From Dyella lutea (lineage in GTDB: Bacteria; Pseudomonadota; Gammaproteobacteria; Xanthomonadales; Rhodanobacteraceae): a DNA stretch of 64,000 nucleotides. The DNA lies in contig NZ_JAMZEK010000001.1 of the NCBI RefSeq assembly GCF_024158035.1, positions 1,468,001 through 1,532,000 of the forward strand. The letters are read 5' to 3'. Of this stretch, positions 1-8,414 are shown piece after piece (the first letter of the stretch is position 1; each line of letters begins with the position of its first letter). The notes beneath the pieces were generated by a model. The model worked only from the letters and a program-made list of their open reading frames with translations, was not told the DNA's origin and made no database searches. Both the position numbers and the translations under genes were made by a program.

Positions 1-331
1 CCAGCGTGCCGCGGAAGTCGAGGTCGCCCTCCGCCTGCACGGTGGCGTCGCGCAGCACGATGCCCAGCGCCGTGGCCACCGCGTTGAGGGTGACGCCGGC
101 ACAGGCCACCAGGGCCTCCAGCAGCATGTCGCCGGAGCATGCCGACAGGCCGTTGCCGCCGGTGGCCGGGTGCAGGCCCGCCTCCACCAGGGCGCGGCCG
201 GTATCCACCCGGCAGGTCACGCCTTCGCCCAGTCGTCCCTCGGCGCGCAAGGTGATCAGCGCCGCACGCGGCGATTCCCGGTAGTGCTGCTTCAGCGGGG
301 CCTGCACGGCCTTCAGCTCGTCGGCATTCAC
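1..331 (-). CDS. OsmC family protein (3' end beyond window)
   Basis: The minus strand is open from a GTG at 331 to the left edge, so about 110 N-terminal residues are visible. GGAGGAG lies about 8 nt before the GTG. The segment around residues 62-76 (SACSGDMLLEALVACAG) is the helix carrying the redox-active cysteine region of OsmC/Ohr-like proteins. Such proteins reduce organic hydroperoxides or respond to osmotic and oxidative stress. It is the last visible gene of a same-strand run with the catalase-like peroxidase and cytochrome b561, which supports a peroxide-stress role. The C-terminal half and its second cysteine cannot be seen, so the subfamily (OsmC, Ohr, YhfA) is open. Confidence 0.8.
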   Translation of the reverse strand, partial: MNADELKAVQAPLKQHYRESPRAALITLRAEGRLGEGVTCRVDTGRALVEAGLHPATGGNGLSACSGDMLLEALVACAGVTLNAVATALGIVLRDATVQAEGDLDFRGTL

Positions 332-395
332 GGGGCGGCTCCTCCGGATGGAGCCGGCAGCTTACGCCGGGGAGGCCTGTCGAAGGGACCGGTGG

Positions 396-798
396 CTACT
401 CCCAGCGGATATTCGCGACACCGAGGATGCCGGGTACGATCGCTTCGACGTGACGCCACACTGCATCCAGCGCTTCACGGTGGCGTTGCTTCCCGAACAG
501 CCGGCCTGCCAGTGACGACTCGACTGCAGGGAAAAGGGCTCCACTCGGTCGTGGATCCATCGAGGTTGCCGCAGCCAAGCCAGCGCAGGAACGGCTTGCG
601 GGTCACGATGACTAGCCAGCCGAAGTCCTCGGCAATCACGCCCTCGGTGATCACGCCGCGAGCCTCCAGGCGTTGCTGCATCCATCGCGCAAGAGCCTCG
701 CCGTAGCGGCCGGGGTGGGTGGCCTCGTCCTCGTCGGCCCGGATCCCGAAGAACCCGGTATCGAAGGTCACTTGCGGTGTCGATCCGTTATTTCCCAT
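396..798 (-). pseudogene. Conserved hypothetical gene, apparent +1 frameshift
   Basis: The reading frame starts at ATG 798, with AGGAAAG upstream, and encodes about 90 residues beginning MGNNGSTPQVTFDTGFFG. After a segment ending TTEWSPFP it runs into an unrelated tail and stops at 475. The neighbouring frame continues sensibly from AVESSLAG to a stop at 396, ending in VANIRWE. The switch falls at a CCCTTTTCCC run near 528-540, where removing one T restores a single protein of about 133 aa. This is either a real frameshift or a base-calling error. I do not recognise a named family. It lies 20 nt after the cytochrome b561 gene, in the same operon direction. Confidence 0.6.
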
Positions 799-818
799 CG
801 TCGCTTTCCTGCCGTGGT

Positions 819-1418
819 TCAGTCGGTCGGTCTCCCGTTTACCACGCCGATGCCATCCGGCATCTGCGGAGACGGGTCTCGGGCCTGGCCATTCACCATG
901 CTCCGCAGAACCCCGTCGCGCCGGATCAGCCCGTGGTACAGCGCCGCGCCCATGTGCGCGAGGAAGGTGAGGAACAGCAGATACGCGAACGCGCCGTGCG
1001 CGGTGCGCAGCCAGGCGAAGGCCAGCGCGTTCTCGGGCAGGATCGCCGGCAGACGCAGGCTGTGCGAGAGCATCACCGGGTAGCCGCCGGCCGAGAGCAT
1101 CGCCCAGCCGATCAGCGGCATGGCGATCATCAGCGCGTACAGCAGCCAGTGCGAGAGATGCGCGGCGAGCTTCTGCAGCGCAGGCAGGTCGGCGGGCAAG
1201 GGCGGCGGCGGATTTCGTAGCCGTACGACGAGCCGCGCGATTGCCAGCAACAGGATCGCAATCCCCAGCGGCTTGTGGATCGCCAGCAGCCACTGATGCT
1301 TCTCGCTCACCGTGGCGACCATGCCGACGCCGATGAACAGCATCGCCAGGATCAGCGCGGCCATCGTCCAGTGCAGCACGCGCGCAGGCAGGCTGAAGGT
1401 GGTGCGGATCGTGCTCAT
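819..1418 (-). CDS. Cytochrome b561 family protein
   Basis: This is a 199-aa membrane protein with four hydrophobic helices and paired histidines suited to bind two b-type hemes, including an early LHWTM and an IHKPLG motif. Bacterial CybB-type proteins pass electrons from the quinone pool to partner oxidoreductases or superoxide. The ATG at 1418 overlaps the stop of the upstream catalase-like gene (ATGA), so the two are translationally coupled. The pairing suggests that the cytochrome feeds or anchors the peroxidase on the periplasmic side. That partnership is inferred from gene order only. Confidence 0.85.
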   Translation of the reverse strand: MSTIRTTFSLPARVLHWTMAALILAMLFIGVGMVATVSEKHQWLLAIHKPLGIAILLLAIARLVVRLRNPPPPLPADLPALQKLAAHLSHWLLYALMIAMPLIGWAMLSAGGYPVMLSHSLRLPAILPENALAFAWLRTAHGAFAYLLFLTFLAHMGAALYHGLIRRDGVLRSMVNGQARDPSPQMPDGIGVVNGRPTD

Positions 1419-2500
1419 CGGCTGGCCTCCGGCTGGGCGTGGGTGGGTACGGTGGTGCCCGGGACATGCGCTTCCTCGCTGGTGCGGCGCAGGTAGGAGT
1501 CGGAATAGGCGGCCGAGCGTGCGGGCAGCAGCGGGTCGTCGGAGAGGGCGATGCCGGCGGGCAGCACGGTGGGGTCGTAGTTGATGTCGCGGCACGGGCC
1601 GCTGTCCTGCGGCTGTTCGCTGGTGAGCACCAGGGTGCCGGCGTCGATCGTGGTGCGGTCGTTCGGCCACGCCTTGGTGGCGTCGTCGGTCGGATCGCCG
1701 GGGTTGGCCAGGGTCACCAGCAGGTGCCAGCGCTGCGGACCTGAGGCGAGCCGTTGCCTGAGATCGCCGATCAGGTAGTCGTCGCTGGCGGGGGCGGGTT
1801 GCGCATCAGTCGCTTCGGGAACCACGCGCCAGCGCACGGCCTGGCGCTGGCCCGTGGCATCGATGAAGTAGAACGCGTCGATGCCGAAATAGCTCTCGGT
1901 GACAAAGCTGGCCGACGGCTTGGCGGTCTTCGCCCAGGCGCGGAACGCGGCGGTCTCCGGATGCGCGGCGAAGAACGCGGCCAGCCTGGCCGGTTCCGGC
2001 TTTCCAGTGGCCGGGTCTTTCTCGCCGGCTACCTGCAGCGCGTAGAACGCCTGCGGCGTGGCCACCGGGAACACCGGCATGCTGTTCATGCCGGTGCGCC
2101 ACTGCTGGCCGTCCGACAGGTTGAAGCGCAGCGCCAGGCTGCGGATCGGCACGCTGCCGTCCGGCGCATACGGGTTGCCGCCGGGAATCGCGAAGCGACC
2201 CACCACCGGGGTGCGGCCGACGGCGAACACCGAGGCGGTGGAATACGCGCTGGCCTTGCCGTCGCCCTCGAAGTAGCCGGCCACGCACACGCCCTTGGCG
2301 TGGTTGCGGCGGTAGCCGGGATGCACGCCACCGCCGTTGCGCTGCAGTTCGTCGACCAGGCGCTGCGCGGTGAGCCGGTGCGGCGTCAGCCAGCCGCCGA
2401 CATAGGCGAAGGCACCGCCGGCCACGACGACGGCGGCGGCGATGAGCGCCCAGCGCAGGCTGTTGCGTGGCGGGCGGGAAAACGGTTGGGGATCGTGCAT
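1415..2500 (-). CDS. Catalase family peroxidase (SrpA-like), membrane-anchored or exported
   Basis: This 361-aa protein has one N-terminal hydrophobic segment (about residues 16-37) followed by a compact catalase fold. The distal heme histidine is H67 in RRNHAKG. The proximal tyrosine is Y332 in the R-x3-Y pattern (RSAAY). The length is well below that of classical catalases and fits the SrpA-like heme peroxidase subgroup, which typically reduces peroxides with an external electron donor. The N-terminal anchor places it in the periplasm or on the inner membrane. It is the first gene of the minus-strand operon and has an ECF-type promoter about 45 nt upstream. Confidence 0.88.
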   Translation of the reverse strand: MHDPQPFSRPPRNSLRWALIAAAVVVAGGAFAYVGGWLTPHRLTAQRLVDELQRNGGGVHPGYRRNHAKGVCVAGYFEGDGKASAYSTASVFAVGRTPVVGRFAIPGGNPYAPDGSVPIRSLALRFNLSDGQQWRTGMNSMPVFPVATPQAFYALQVAGEKDPATGKPEPARLAAFFAAHPETAAFRAWAKTAKPSASFVTESYFGIDAFYFIDATGQRQAVRWRVVPEATDAQPAPASDDYLIGDLRQRLASGPQRWHLLVTLANPGDPTDDATKAWPNDRTTIDAGTLVLTSEQPQDSGPCRDINYDPTVLPAGIALSDDPLLPARSAAYSDSYLRRTSEEAHVPGTTVPTHAQPEASR

Positions 2501-2545
2501 GGAAGGCGCTCCGGGCTGGGTCGGCGTTGGTGGGGACTCCAGCCA

Positions 2546-2570
2546 GACGCCGGTCGCGCGGATTTATTCC
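2546..2570 (-). promoter_or_regulatory. Predicted ECF-sigma promoter of the catalase operon
   Basis: On the minus strand GGAATAA is followed after exactly 14 nt by CGTC, a typical ECF -35/-10 arrangement. The -10 element sits about 45 nt before the catalase start at 2500. The same elements and spacing occur on the opposite strand at 2579-2603 in front of the sigma-factor gene. Confidence 0.65.
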
Positions 2571-2578
2571 TTCGCCAT

Positions 2579-2603
2579 GGAATAATTTCCTTTCTGCGGC
2601 GTC
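2579..2603 (+). promoter_or_regulatory. Predicted autoregulated ECF-sigma promoter
   Basis: GGAATAA, a 14-nt spacer and CGTC lie about 30 nt before the sigma-factor ATG at 2634. The match to the divergent promoter at 2546-2570 in both elements and spacing suggests that the encoded sigma factor recognises both. Confidence 0.65.
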
Positions 2604-2633
2604 CTGCATGGCGAAACCACTGCGGCCCGATCC

Positions 2634-3149
2634 ATGTCCGTCCACGCCTTCGACGACCAGCTCAGCGAACTGTTGCCGCGCCTGCGGCGCTTCGCACTGT
2701 GGCTGACCCGCGACCTGTCCAGCGCCGACGACCTGGTGCAGTCCACGATGGAGCGTGCGCTGTCCACGCGCGCCGCCAGGCGCGACGACGGCGACCTGCG
2801 CGCCTGGCTGTTCCGCATCCTCTATCGGCAGTTCCTCGACGCACGGCGCCGCGCACAGCGTTACGCCTGGCTGCTCGGCCGCCTGCGCGAGGACGATGAG
2901 CCGCAGTGGCCTTCGGCCGAGCGCGAAGTGCTGGCACAGTCGGCGCTGGCCGCCTTCGAACACCTCACCCCCGAACAGCGCAGCCTGCTGCTGTGGGTGA
3001 CGGTGGAGGGCCTGAGCTACCAGCAGGTCGCGGACATCCTCGAGGTGCCGATCGGCACCGTGATGTCGCGCCTGTCGCGCGCGCGCCAGGCGATGCGCCG
3101 GCATGGCGAGGGCGAACAACCCACCCCTTCGTTGCGGTTACTCAGATGA
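2634..3149 (+). CDS. ECF-type RNA polymerase sigma factor
   Basis: This 171-aa protein has sigma region 2 (about residues 12-80, with the SADDLVQSTMERAL core helix and a WLFRILYRQFLDARRR segment). Region 4 follows (about 112-160, with LTPEQRSLLLW and an HTH of the form YQQVADILEVPIGTVMSRLSRAR). There is no region 1 or 3, which defines the ECF class. Its stop overlaps the start of the anti-sigma gene (ATGA), the usual coupled pair. The shared promoter motif with the divergent peroxidase operon makes that operon its most likely target, with peroxide or redox stress as the probable input. Confidence 0.92.
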   Translation: MSVHAFDDQLSELLPRLRRFALWLTRDLSSADDLVQSTMERALSTRAARRDDGDLRAWLFRILYRQFLDARRRAQRYAWLLGRLREDDEPQWPSAEREVLAQSALAAFEHLTPEQRSLLLWVTVEGLSYQQVADILEVPIGTVMSRLSRARQAMRRHGEGEQPTPSLRLLR

Positions 3150-3901
3150 ACACACCTCCCAGCGAACACGACATCCATGCCTACGTCGACGGCCGCCTCG
3201 AGGGCACCCAACGCGAGGCCGTGGAACGTTATCTGGCGCGCCTCCCGGAGCGCGCCGCCGAGGTGCAGGGCTGGCTGCGCGATGCGCAGCGCCTGCGTGC
3301 GGCGATCGGCGGCACCCAGGGGCTGTCAGACAACGGCGCGCTGCACCCCGGCGTGGTGCGCGCACGTCGCCGCCAGCGCCGGATCGCGCGGCTGTCGCTG
3401 GCCGCCGCCGTCGTGCTGTGCCTCGGGCTGGGCGGCGTCGGCGGCTGGCAGGTACGCGGCATGCGCAGCGACATCGCCGTCGCGCCGATGGCCGACGCGA
3501 TGGCGGCTTACCGACTGGTGGCCCTGGACCATGCCGCACGCCCCGACGTGGTGCCGCAGCGCGCCGGCGACATGCAGGCCTGGCTGGACGCGCACTTCGA
3601 ACATGCCGCGCGCCTGCCTGACCTCAGCGGCGCCGGCTTCCATGCCGTCGGCGGTCGCCTGTTCGCCACCGACCAGGGGCCGGCCGCGATGGTGCTGTAC
3701 GAGGATGCGGCCGGCCACGCGATCAGCTTCTACGTGCGCCCGCCGGGGCCGCGCAACCACCTGCTGCCCACCGGCCAGCGCAGCGACGGCGGACTGGTGG
3801 CGCAGTACTGGTCCGGCCAGGGCTACAACTACGCCATGGTCAGCCGCGACGACGGTGTGGATCGGCAAGTGGCGGCACAGGCGCGACAACGGTCGATCTA
3901 G
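3146..3901 (+). CDS. Membrane-anchored anti-sigma factor
   Basis: The 251-aa protein starts at an ATG inside the sigma-factor stop. Residues 1-65 form a short helical domain with an N-terminal HDIHAYVDGRL stretch typical of anti-sigma domains. A single hydrophobic helix follows at about 82-103, then a periplasmic C-terminal part of about 145 aa. No HxxxCxxC zinc motif is present, so it is not a ZAS-type factor. By position and topology it should hold the ECF factor at the membrane until a signal releases it. The 3' end overlaps the convergent LysR gene by 4 nt. Confidence 0.85.
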   Translation: MNTPPSEHDIHAYVDGRLEGTQREAVERYLARLPERAAEVQGWLRDAQRLRAAIGGTQGLSDNGALHPGVVRARRRQRRIARLSLAAAVVLCLGLGGVGGWQVRGMRSDIAVAPMADAMAAYRLVALDHAARPDVVPQRAGDMQAWLDAHFEHAARLPDLSGAGFHAVGGRLFATDQGPAAMVLYEDAAGHAISFYVRPPGPRNHLLPTGQRSDGGLVAQYWSGQGYNYAMVSRDDGVDRQVAAQARQRSI

Positions 3902-4761
3902 CGCTTGTCCGCTGAACCCGGGAACCGCTCCGCCAGCAGCTCGAGCAGGCTGCGCAGCCGGGTCAGCCGTTTCAGGTCCTTGTGATAGCCGATCCAGGTG
4001 TCGCGCGAAGGCGGCGGTTCGCCGAGCGCGATGCGCCTCAGTTCGGCGAACGCGTCGCCCAGCGCGGTGGGTAGCACCGCGGCACCGGCGCCTTGCACGC
4101 ACATGCGCGCCTGCACCTCGCGGCTGTTGCTGGTGAAGGCGACGCTGGCCTCCGGCATATGTTTCTTCAGCCACGCGACATCGGGCATGCCGCCGAACGC
4201 GGCGTTCATGGTGACCAGGCGCACACCGTGGCCGCCTTTGCGCGGGCGCGGCTGGTCACGGTGCATATAGAGTGCGTAGGGCATGCGCAGCAGGCGCCGC
4301 GCGATCACGTCCGGCTCGTCGAACGGCTTGATACGGAAGGCGAGGTCGGCCTCGCGTCGGGCCAGGCTGTACAGGCGGCTATCGGTCAGCAACTCCACCG
4401 TCACCACGGGATGCCGCCGCGTGAACTCGGCCAGCACCGGCGTCAGCACGTAACTGCCGAACCAGTCCGAGGCCGCCAGCCGCAGCTGGCCGCTCAGGGT
4501 GCTCTCGCGGCTGGCCAGTGCGCGCTCGAAGGCAAGGGCTTCTTCCTCCATGCGCTCGGCGCTGTCCATCACCGCCATGCCTTCGTCGGTGAGCACGAAG
4601 CCATCGGCGGTGCGCTGGAACAGCGTCTGTCCCACCGAGGCCTCCAGCGCGCGCAGACGCCGGCCCATGGTCGGCTGGGTCTGCCCGACCGCGCGCGCCG
4701 CAGCGCCCAGCGAACCCTCGCGTGCGATGGCGAGAAAGATGCGTACATCGCTCCAATCCAT
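3898..4761 (-). CDS. LysR family transcriptional regulator
   Basis: The N-terminal winged HTH lies in about residues 1-60 (DVRIFLAIAREGSLGAAARA, then PTMGRRLRALE), followed by an effector-binding domain; total 287 aa. I chose ATG 4761 because GGAG sits 6 nt upstream. An in-frame ATG ten codons earlier (4791) lacks a comparable site. It diverges from an MDR oxidoreductase with an inverted repeat between them, so it probably controls that gene and itself. The inducer cannot be inferred. Confidence 0.9.
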   Translation of the reverse strand: MDWSDVRIFLAIAREGSLGAAARAVGQTQPTMGRRLRALEASVGQTLFQRTADGFVLTDEGMAVMDSAERMEEEALAFERALASRESTLSGQLRLAASDWFGSYVLTPVLAEFTRRHPVVTVELLTDSRLYSLARREADLAFRIKPFDEPDVIARRLLRMPYALYMHRDQPRPRKGGHGVRLVTMNAAFGGMPDVAWLKKHMPEASVAFTSNSREVQARMCVQGAGAAVLPTALGDAFAELRRIALGEPPPSRDTWIGYHKDLKRLTRLRSLLELLAERFPGSADKR

Positions 4762-4796
4762 CGCCGACTCCAGCAGTGACAGTGCATGCATTTTTG

Positions 4797-4833
4797 CATG
4801 GATGGAAAACTAAAACGTCGATTTCCATGCATG
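4797..4833. promoter_or_regulatory. Inverted repeat, likely LysR operator
   Basis: CATGGATGGAAA (4797-4808) and TTTCCATGCATG (4822-4833) are inverted arms matching at 11 of 12 positions, separated by 13 nt. They lie in the AT-richer gap between the divergent LysR and oxidoreductase genes, the usual place for a LysR operator. Confidence 0.55.
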
Positions 4834-4880
4834 TATATCGGGTCCACCATGGCTTCCACCTTCCTGATGGAGACCTCGCC

Positions 4881-5888
4881 ATGAACCCGATTCCCGACAC
4901 CATGCAAGCCGCCGTCGCCGAACAGATCGACACCCCGCTGCGCCTCGTGGACCTCGCCGTGCCGGTGCCCGGCCCGGGCCAGGTGCTGGTGCGCGTGGCC
5001 GCCGCCGGCCTCAATCCTTTGGACACCAAGATCCGCGCCGGCAAGGCCGCCCATGCACGCCATCCACTGCCGGCCGTGCTCGGCATCGACCTGGCCGGCA
5101 CGGTGGTCGCCGTTGGTCCCGACGTCGATGGCTGGAGCGTCGGCGAAGAGGTCTACGGCATGACCGGCGGCGTCGGCGGCGTGCAGGGTTCGCTGGCCGA
5201 ATACGCCGCAGTCGATGCCCGCTTGCTGGCGCGCAAGCCGGCATCGTTCTCGATGCGCCAGGCGGCGGCGCTGCCGCTGGGTTTCATCACCGCCTACGAG
5301 GGGCTGCTCGACCGCGCCCGCGTGCGTGCCGGCCAGCGCGTGCTGGTGCATGGCGGTGCGGGTGGCGTGGGGCATCTGGCGGTGCAGTTGGCGCAGGCCC
5401 ACGGTGCGCAGGTGTTCGCCACCGGCGCTGCCGAAAGCCGGGAGGCGATCGAAGGCTACGGCGCCAGGGCGATCGACTACCGCACTACGGACGTGACCGA
5501 CTACGTGCAGGCGCACACCGGCGGCGAGGGTTTCGACATCGTCTACGACACCGTCGGCAGCGCGACCCTGGATGCCTCGTTCGAGGCGGTAAAGCCGTAC
5601 CACGGCCACGTGGTCAGCGCGCTGGGCTGGGGCACGCATGCGCTCGCGCCGCTGTCGTTCCGGGCCGCCACGTATTCGGGCGTGTTCACCCTGCGCCCGT
5701 TGCTCACCGGCGAGGGGCGCGCGCACCACGGCGAGATCCTGCGCGAGGCGACCCGGCTGGCCGACCGGGGCCAGCTGCGCACCCGCCTGGATCGGCGCGA
5801 GTTCTCGCTCGCGGCGGCGGAGCAGGCGTACCGCCTGATCGAGGAGGGCGCTGCGAACGGCAAGGTGGTGGTCACCGTGGCCGGCTGA
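4881..5888 (+). CDS. Zinc-independent MDR-family NAD(P)H:quinone oxidoreductase
   Basis: This 335-aa medium-chain dehydrogenase has an N-terminal GroES-like domain (about residues 20-130) and a Rossmann domain whose GGAGGVGHLAVQLAQ motif binds NAD(P)H. The structural-zinc cysteine cluster of alcohol dehydrogenases is absent, which fits the quinone oxidoreductase/enoyl reductase branch. The ATG at 4881 has GGAG 9 nt before it. It diverges from the LysR gene and is probably its target. The substrate is unknown, but quinones or reactive enones are typical. Confidence 0.88.
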   Translation: MNPIPDTMQAAVAEQIDTPLRLVDLAVPVPGPGQVLVRVAAAGLNPLDTKIRAGKAAHARHPLPAVLGIDLAGTVVAVGPDVDGWSVGEEVYGMTGGVGGVQGSLAEYAAVDARLLARKPASFSMRQAAALPLGFITAYEGLLDRARVRAGQRVLVHGGAGGVGHLAVQLAQAHGAQVFATGAAESREAIEGYGARAIDYRTTDVTDYVQAHTGGEGFDIVYDTVGSATLDASFEAVKPYHGHVVSALGWGTHALAPLSFRAATYSGVFTLRPLLTGEGRAHHGEILREATRLADRGQLRTRLDRREFSLAAAEQAYRLIEEGAANGKVVVTVAG

Positions 5889-6004
5889 GGCCGCGGATGG
5901 CTGGGGGCGGGCGAGCCGGTGCCACGCCAACTGGGGTAAGTTCGGCGCTGCCCACCGCCGCCGGCGGTAGCGGATCGATCCCGACGCATTACGGAGGCCC
6001 GTCC

Positions 6005-6742
6005 ATGCACGCACGCACCGCCCGTCTCATCGGTGTCCTGCTTCTTCTTGTGAGGTGCTGTCCGGCTTTCGCCGGCGAGGCCGTGACCTTGCGCGCCGCC
6101 GATGGCGTGAGTGTCTTCGGCACGCTGAGCCCGGCCCGGCCGCACAACGACAAAGTGCTGCTGCTGTTCCACCAGGCCCGCGGCAGTCGCCACGAATACG
6201 ACCCGCTGATCGCCCGGCTGAACCGACTCGGCTACGACACGCTGGCGATCGACCAGCGCTCCGGTGGCGACCTGTTCGGCGGCCACAACCAGACGGTGCA
6301 GGCACTGGGCCCGTCCGCCGGTTACCTGGATGCCGCACCCGACCTGGATGCCGCACTGGCCTGGGCGCGGGAGCGGCACTACGCCACCATCGTGGCGGTC
6401 GGCAGTTCCTATTCGTCGGCGCTGGTGATCCTGCTGGCCGCCCGCCATCCGCCGGGGCTCACGGCCATCGCCAGCTTCTCTCCGGGGGAGTACTTCGCCG
6501 ACAAGGACCTGATCAAGGACGCGGCGGCCAAGGTGACGGTCCCGTTCTACATCACCACCGACCCGGCCGAGGCCGGCAACGTGGCCGAGGTATTGCGGAA
6601 GGCGCACGGCGACAACATCACGGACTACCGTCCCAGGGCCGGCGTCCACGGAGCATCGACCCTGGTCGAAGCGCGCGACCCGGCAGGCTACGCGGACAAC
6701 CTCGAGAGCTTCGAGGCCTTTCTGCGCAGTCTGGGTCACTAG
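6005..6742 (+). CDS. Secreted alpha/beta hydrolase
   Basis: The 245-aa protein begins with a Sec signal peptide (about residues 1-23, cleavage after PAFA). The mature part has the strand/loop order of an alpha/beta hydrolase: FHQARGSRHEYD near the oxyanion loop, VGSSYSSAL as the nucleophile elbow (an S replaces the second glycine of GxSxG), and a late GVHGAS that may carry the catalytic histidine. It resembles dienelactone-hydrolase-like proteins. The substrate is unknown. It is a single-gene unit between the oxidoreductase and the GGDEF gene. Confidence 0.72.
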   Translation: MHARTARLIGVLLLLVRCCPAFAGEAVTLRAADGVSVFGTLSPARPHNDKVLLLFHQARGSRHEYDPLIARLNRLGYDTLAIDQRSGGDLFGGHNQTVQALGPSAGYLDAAPDLDAALAWARERHYATIVAVGSSYSSALVILLAARHPPGLTAIASFSPGEYFADKDLIKDAAAKVTVPFYITTDPAEAGNVAEVLRKAHGDNITDYRPRAGVHGASTLVEARDPAGYADNLESFEAFLRSLGH

Positions 6743-6875
6743 GTGCCACAGGCCGGCCAGGTCGCCGGTCGCGGCGAGGGAGTGGAGCTTGCCTACCGCA
6801 CGAGGCGGCGCCTCCCGGCTCCCTTCGCCGCTAAACTGCAGGCATGATGCCGGTACCCGACCTGGGGGACATGGC

Positions 6876-8030
6876 TTGGGACCGCTCGATACCGACACAC
6901 TGCTCAGCGTCTACCTGGCGTTGTCCGGGTTGACCGCATTGTTCACGCTGGCAGGCGGCTGGACCACCCGCAAGCCGGGTTTGTGGTTGTGGTCGGGCGC
7001 GTTCATGGCATCGCTGCTCAGCCAGGCGATCCGGCCGGAGATCACCGAGCTGTGGGGCGTGCAGGCATCGAAGCCGCCCGGACACCTCGGGGGCGTGTTG
7101 CAGGCGTTGCTGGTGCTCGCCGGCATGCGGGCTTTTCTGGGGCTGCGCATTTCATGGCTCGGCATCGCCGCGGTGTTTGCTGCAGTGGCAGTGTTTTCCT
7201 TCACCCTGCTCGCGACCGGGCAGACCCTGTGGTGGTCGCTGTCGGTCACCCAGGCCGTCGCTGGCCTTGCGATGGCACGGGCCGCGTGGCTCGCGTGGCA
7301 GGCGCGCCGGTCCGGCGGGAGTGGCGCGCTGGGGCTGATGGGTGCGGTGCTCGGTGCCGCGGCCCTGGTCGCGCTGGCCCGCGCTGTCTCGGTGTTGCCC
7401 ATCGGCATGTCGACGGCGCGGCTCAACGTGGCCAACGAACACTGGCTGATGGCCACCCTGCTGCTGGTGGTGGCCGAGGGTTTCGCGATGCTGGTACTGG
7501 TAAACAGCTCGTTGCGCGACGAGCTGGCGAAGCTGGCCGATTTCGATCCGCTCACCGGTCTGCTCAACCGGCGCGGCCTGCGCTCCCGGCTGGAGCGGAT
7601 CATGCAGGCACCGATACCCCAGCACGCCCGTCCCGACATGGCAGTGGCGGTGCTGGACCTGGACGAATTCAAGGGAATCAACGACCGCTTCGGCCATCAG
7701 GTGGGTGACGAGGTGCTGGCCGAAGTCGCACGTCGCCTGCACGCGGGGTCCGGTCCGGGCGACCTGGTGGCCCGCACCGGTGGCGAGGAGTTCATGCTGA
7801 TATGGACCGCCGCCGGCAGTCAGGCCGGCACGGTCGGCGAGCAGATCCGCGCACTCGTGGCCGGCAGCCCGGTGCCCAGCCAGGTCGGCGACGTGGGCGT
7901 CACCACCAGCGTGGGCATCGCCACCGGACCATGGCAGGGCAACGAGAGTTTCGAGGGGCTGGTGCGACGGGCCGATCACGCCCTGTACGCGGCCAAGCGT
8001 GGCGGGCGCAACCGCGTGGTGCAGGGCTGA
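6876..8030 (+). CDS. Membrane diguanylate cyclase (GGDEF)
   Basis: About seven hydrophobic helices (residues about 5-215) precede a GGDEF domain containing FDPLTGLLNRRG and the active-site signature GGEEF, so it should make cyclic di-GMP. The inhibitory RxxD site five residues before GGEEF is not conserved (GPGD), so product inhibition is probably lost. I chose a TTG start at 6876 because GGGGGA precedes it by about 7 nt. An upstream in-frame ATG at 6789 would add a non-hydrophobic, unlikely extension. Length is then 384 aa. The N-terminal sensor is a multi-helix domain I cannot assign to a MASE class. Confidence 0.88.
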   Translation: MGPLDTDTLLSVYLALSGLTALFTLAGGWTTRKPGLWLWSGAFMASLLSQAIRPEITELWGVQASKPPGHLGGVLQALLVLAGMRAFLGLRISWLGIAAVFAAVAVFSFTLLATGQTLWWSLSVTQAVAGLAMARAAWLAWQARRSGGSGALGLMGAVLGAAALVALARAVSVLPIGMSTARLNVANEHWLMATLLLVVAEGFAMLVLVNSSLRDELAKLADFDPLTGLLNRRGLRSRLERIMQAPIPQHARPDMAVAVLDLDEFKGINDRFGHQVGDEVLAEVARRLHAGSGPGDLVARTGGEEFMLIWTAAGSQAGTVGEQIRALVAGSPVPSQVGDVGVTTSVGIATGPWQGNESFEGLVRRADHALYAAKRGGRNRVVQG

Positions 8031-8049
8031 ATCGCCCGTCCCGGGCGAT
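8031..8049. terminator. Hairpin between convergent genes
   Basis: ATCGCCCG and CGGGCGAT form a perfect 8-bp stem with a 3-nt loop directly after the GGDEF stop codon and just before the stop of the convergent gene. There is no T-tract, so it may work in both directions or only block 3' exonucleases. Confidence 0.45.
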
Positions 8050-8051
8050 CG

Positions 8052-8414
8052 TCAGACCACCAGCCGGGCCAGCTTGTAGCTTTCGCCATCCGCAGCCACC
8101 ACACGCAGTGGCAGTTCCTTCGCCAGGGCCAGCAGGTCGGCTGCCGAGAGCTGACCGCGGGTGAGGTCGACGGTGGTGCGGGGCAGTCCGTCGATGGCGA
8201 TCGCGCCGCGCTTGTGGGGTTCGGCGATGATCTGCTTGTTGGCGATGTCGACGCGGCCGGCCATCAGCAGGCGCATGTCCTGGATCAGGTATGCGGCCAG
8301 TGCATCGTCCGCGATGTCCCGGCCGGGGATGTCGAGCCGGAAATCCTGCGCGGACAGGCTGCCGCCGTTGGTGAAATGGACAACGAAGTCGAACTTGACG
8401 CGGTAGTCGGTCAT
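8052..8414 (-). CDS. Conserved hypothetical protein
   Basis: This 120-aa protein starts at ATG 8414 (MTDYRVKFDFVVHF). It has no signal peptide or membrane helix and a balanced, charged composition (for example FRLDIPGRDIADDALAAYL and NKQIIAEPHKRG), so it looks like a small folded cytoplasmic protein. I do not recognise a family with confidence. It lies convergent to the diguanylate cyclase and 187 nt downstream of the yjdM/phnA gene on the same strand, possibly in one transcript. Confidence 0.65.
   Translation of the reverse strand: MTDYRVKFDFVVHFTNGGSLSAQDFRLDIPGRDIADDALAAYLIQDMRLLMAGRVDIANKQIIAEPHKRGAIAIDGLPRTTVDLTRGQLSAADLLALAKELPLRVVAADGESYKLARLVV

Noticed and set aside
4722..4880. Oxidoreductase start at 4722
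   Set aside because: It would run through the LysR coding start and the operator; ATG 4881 has a good ribosome site and the family N-terminus.
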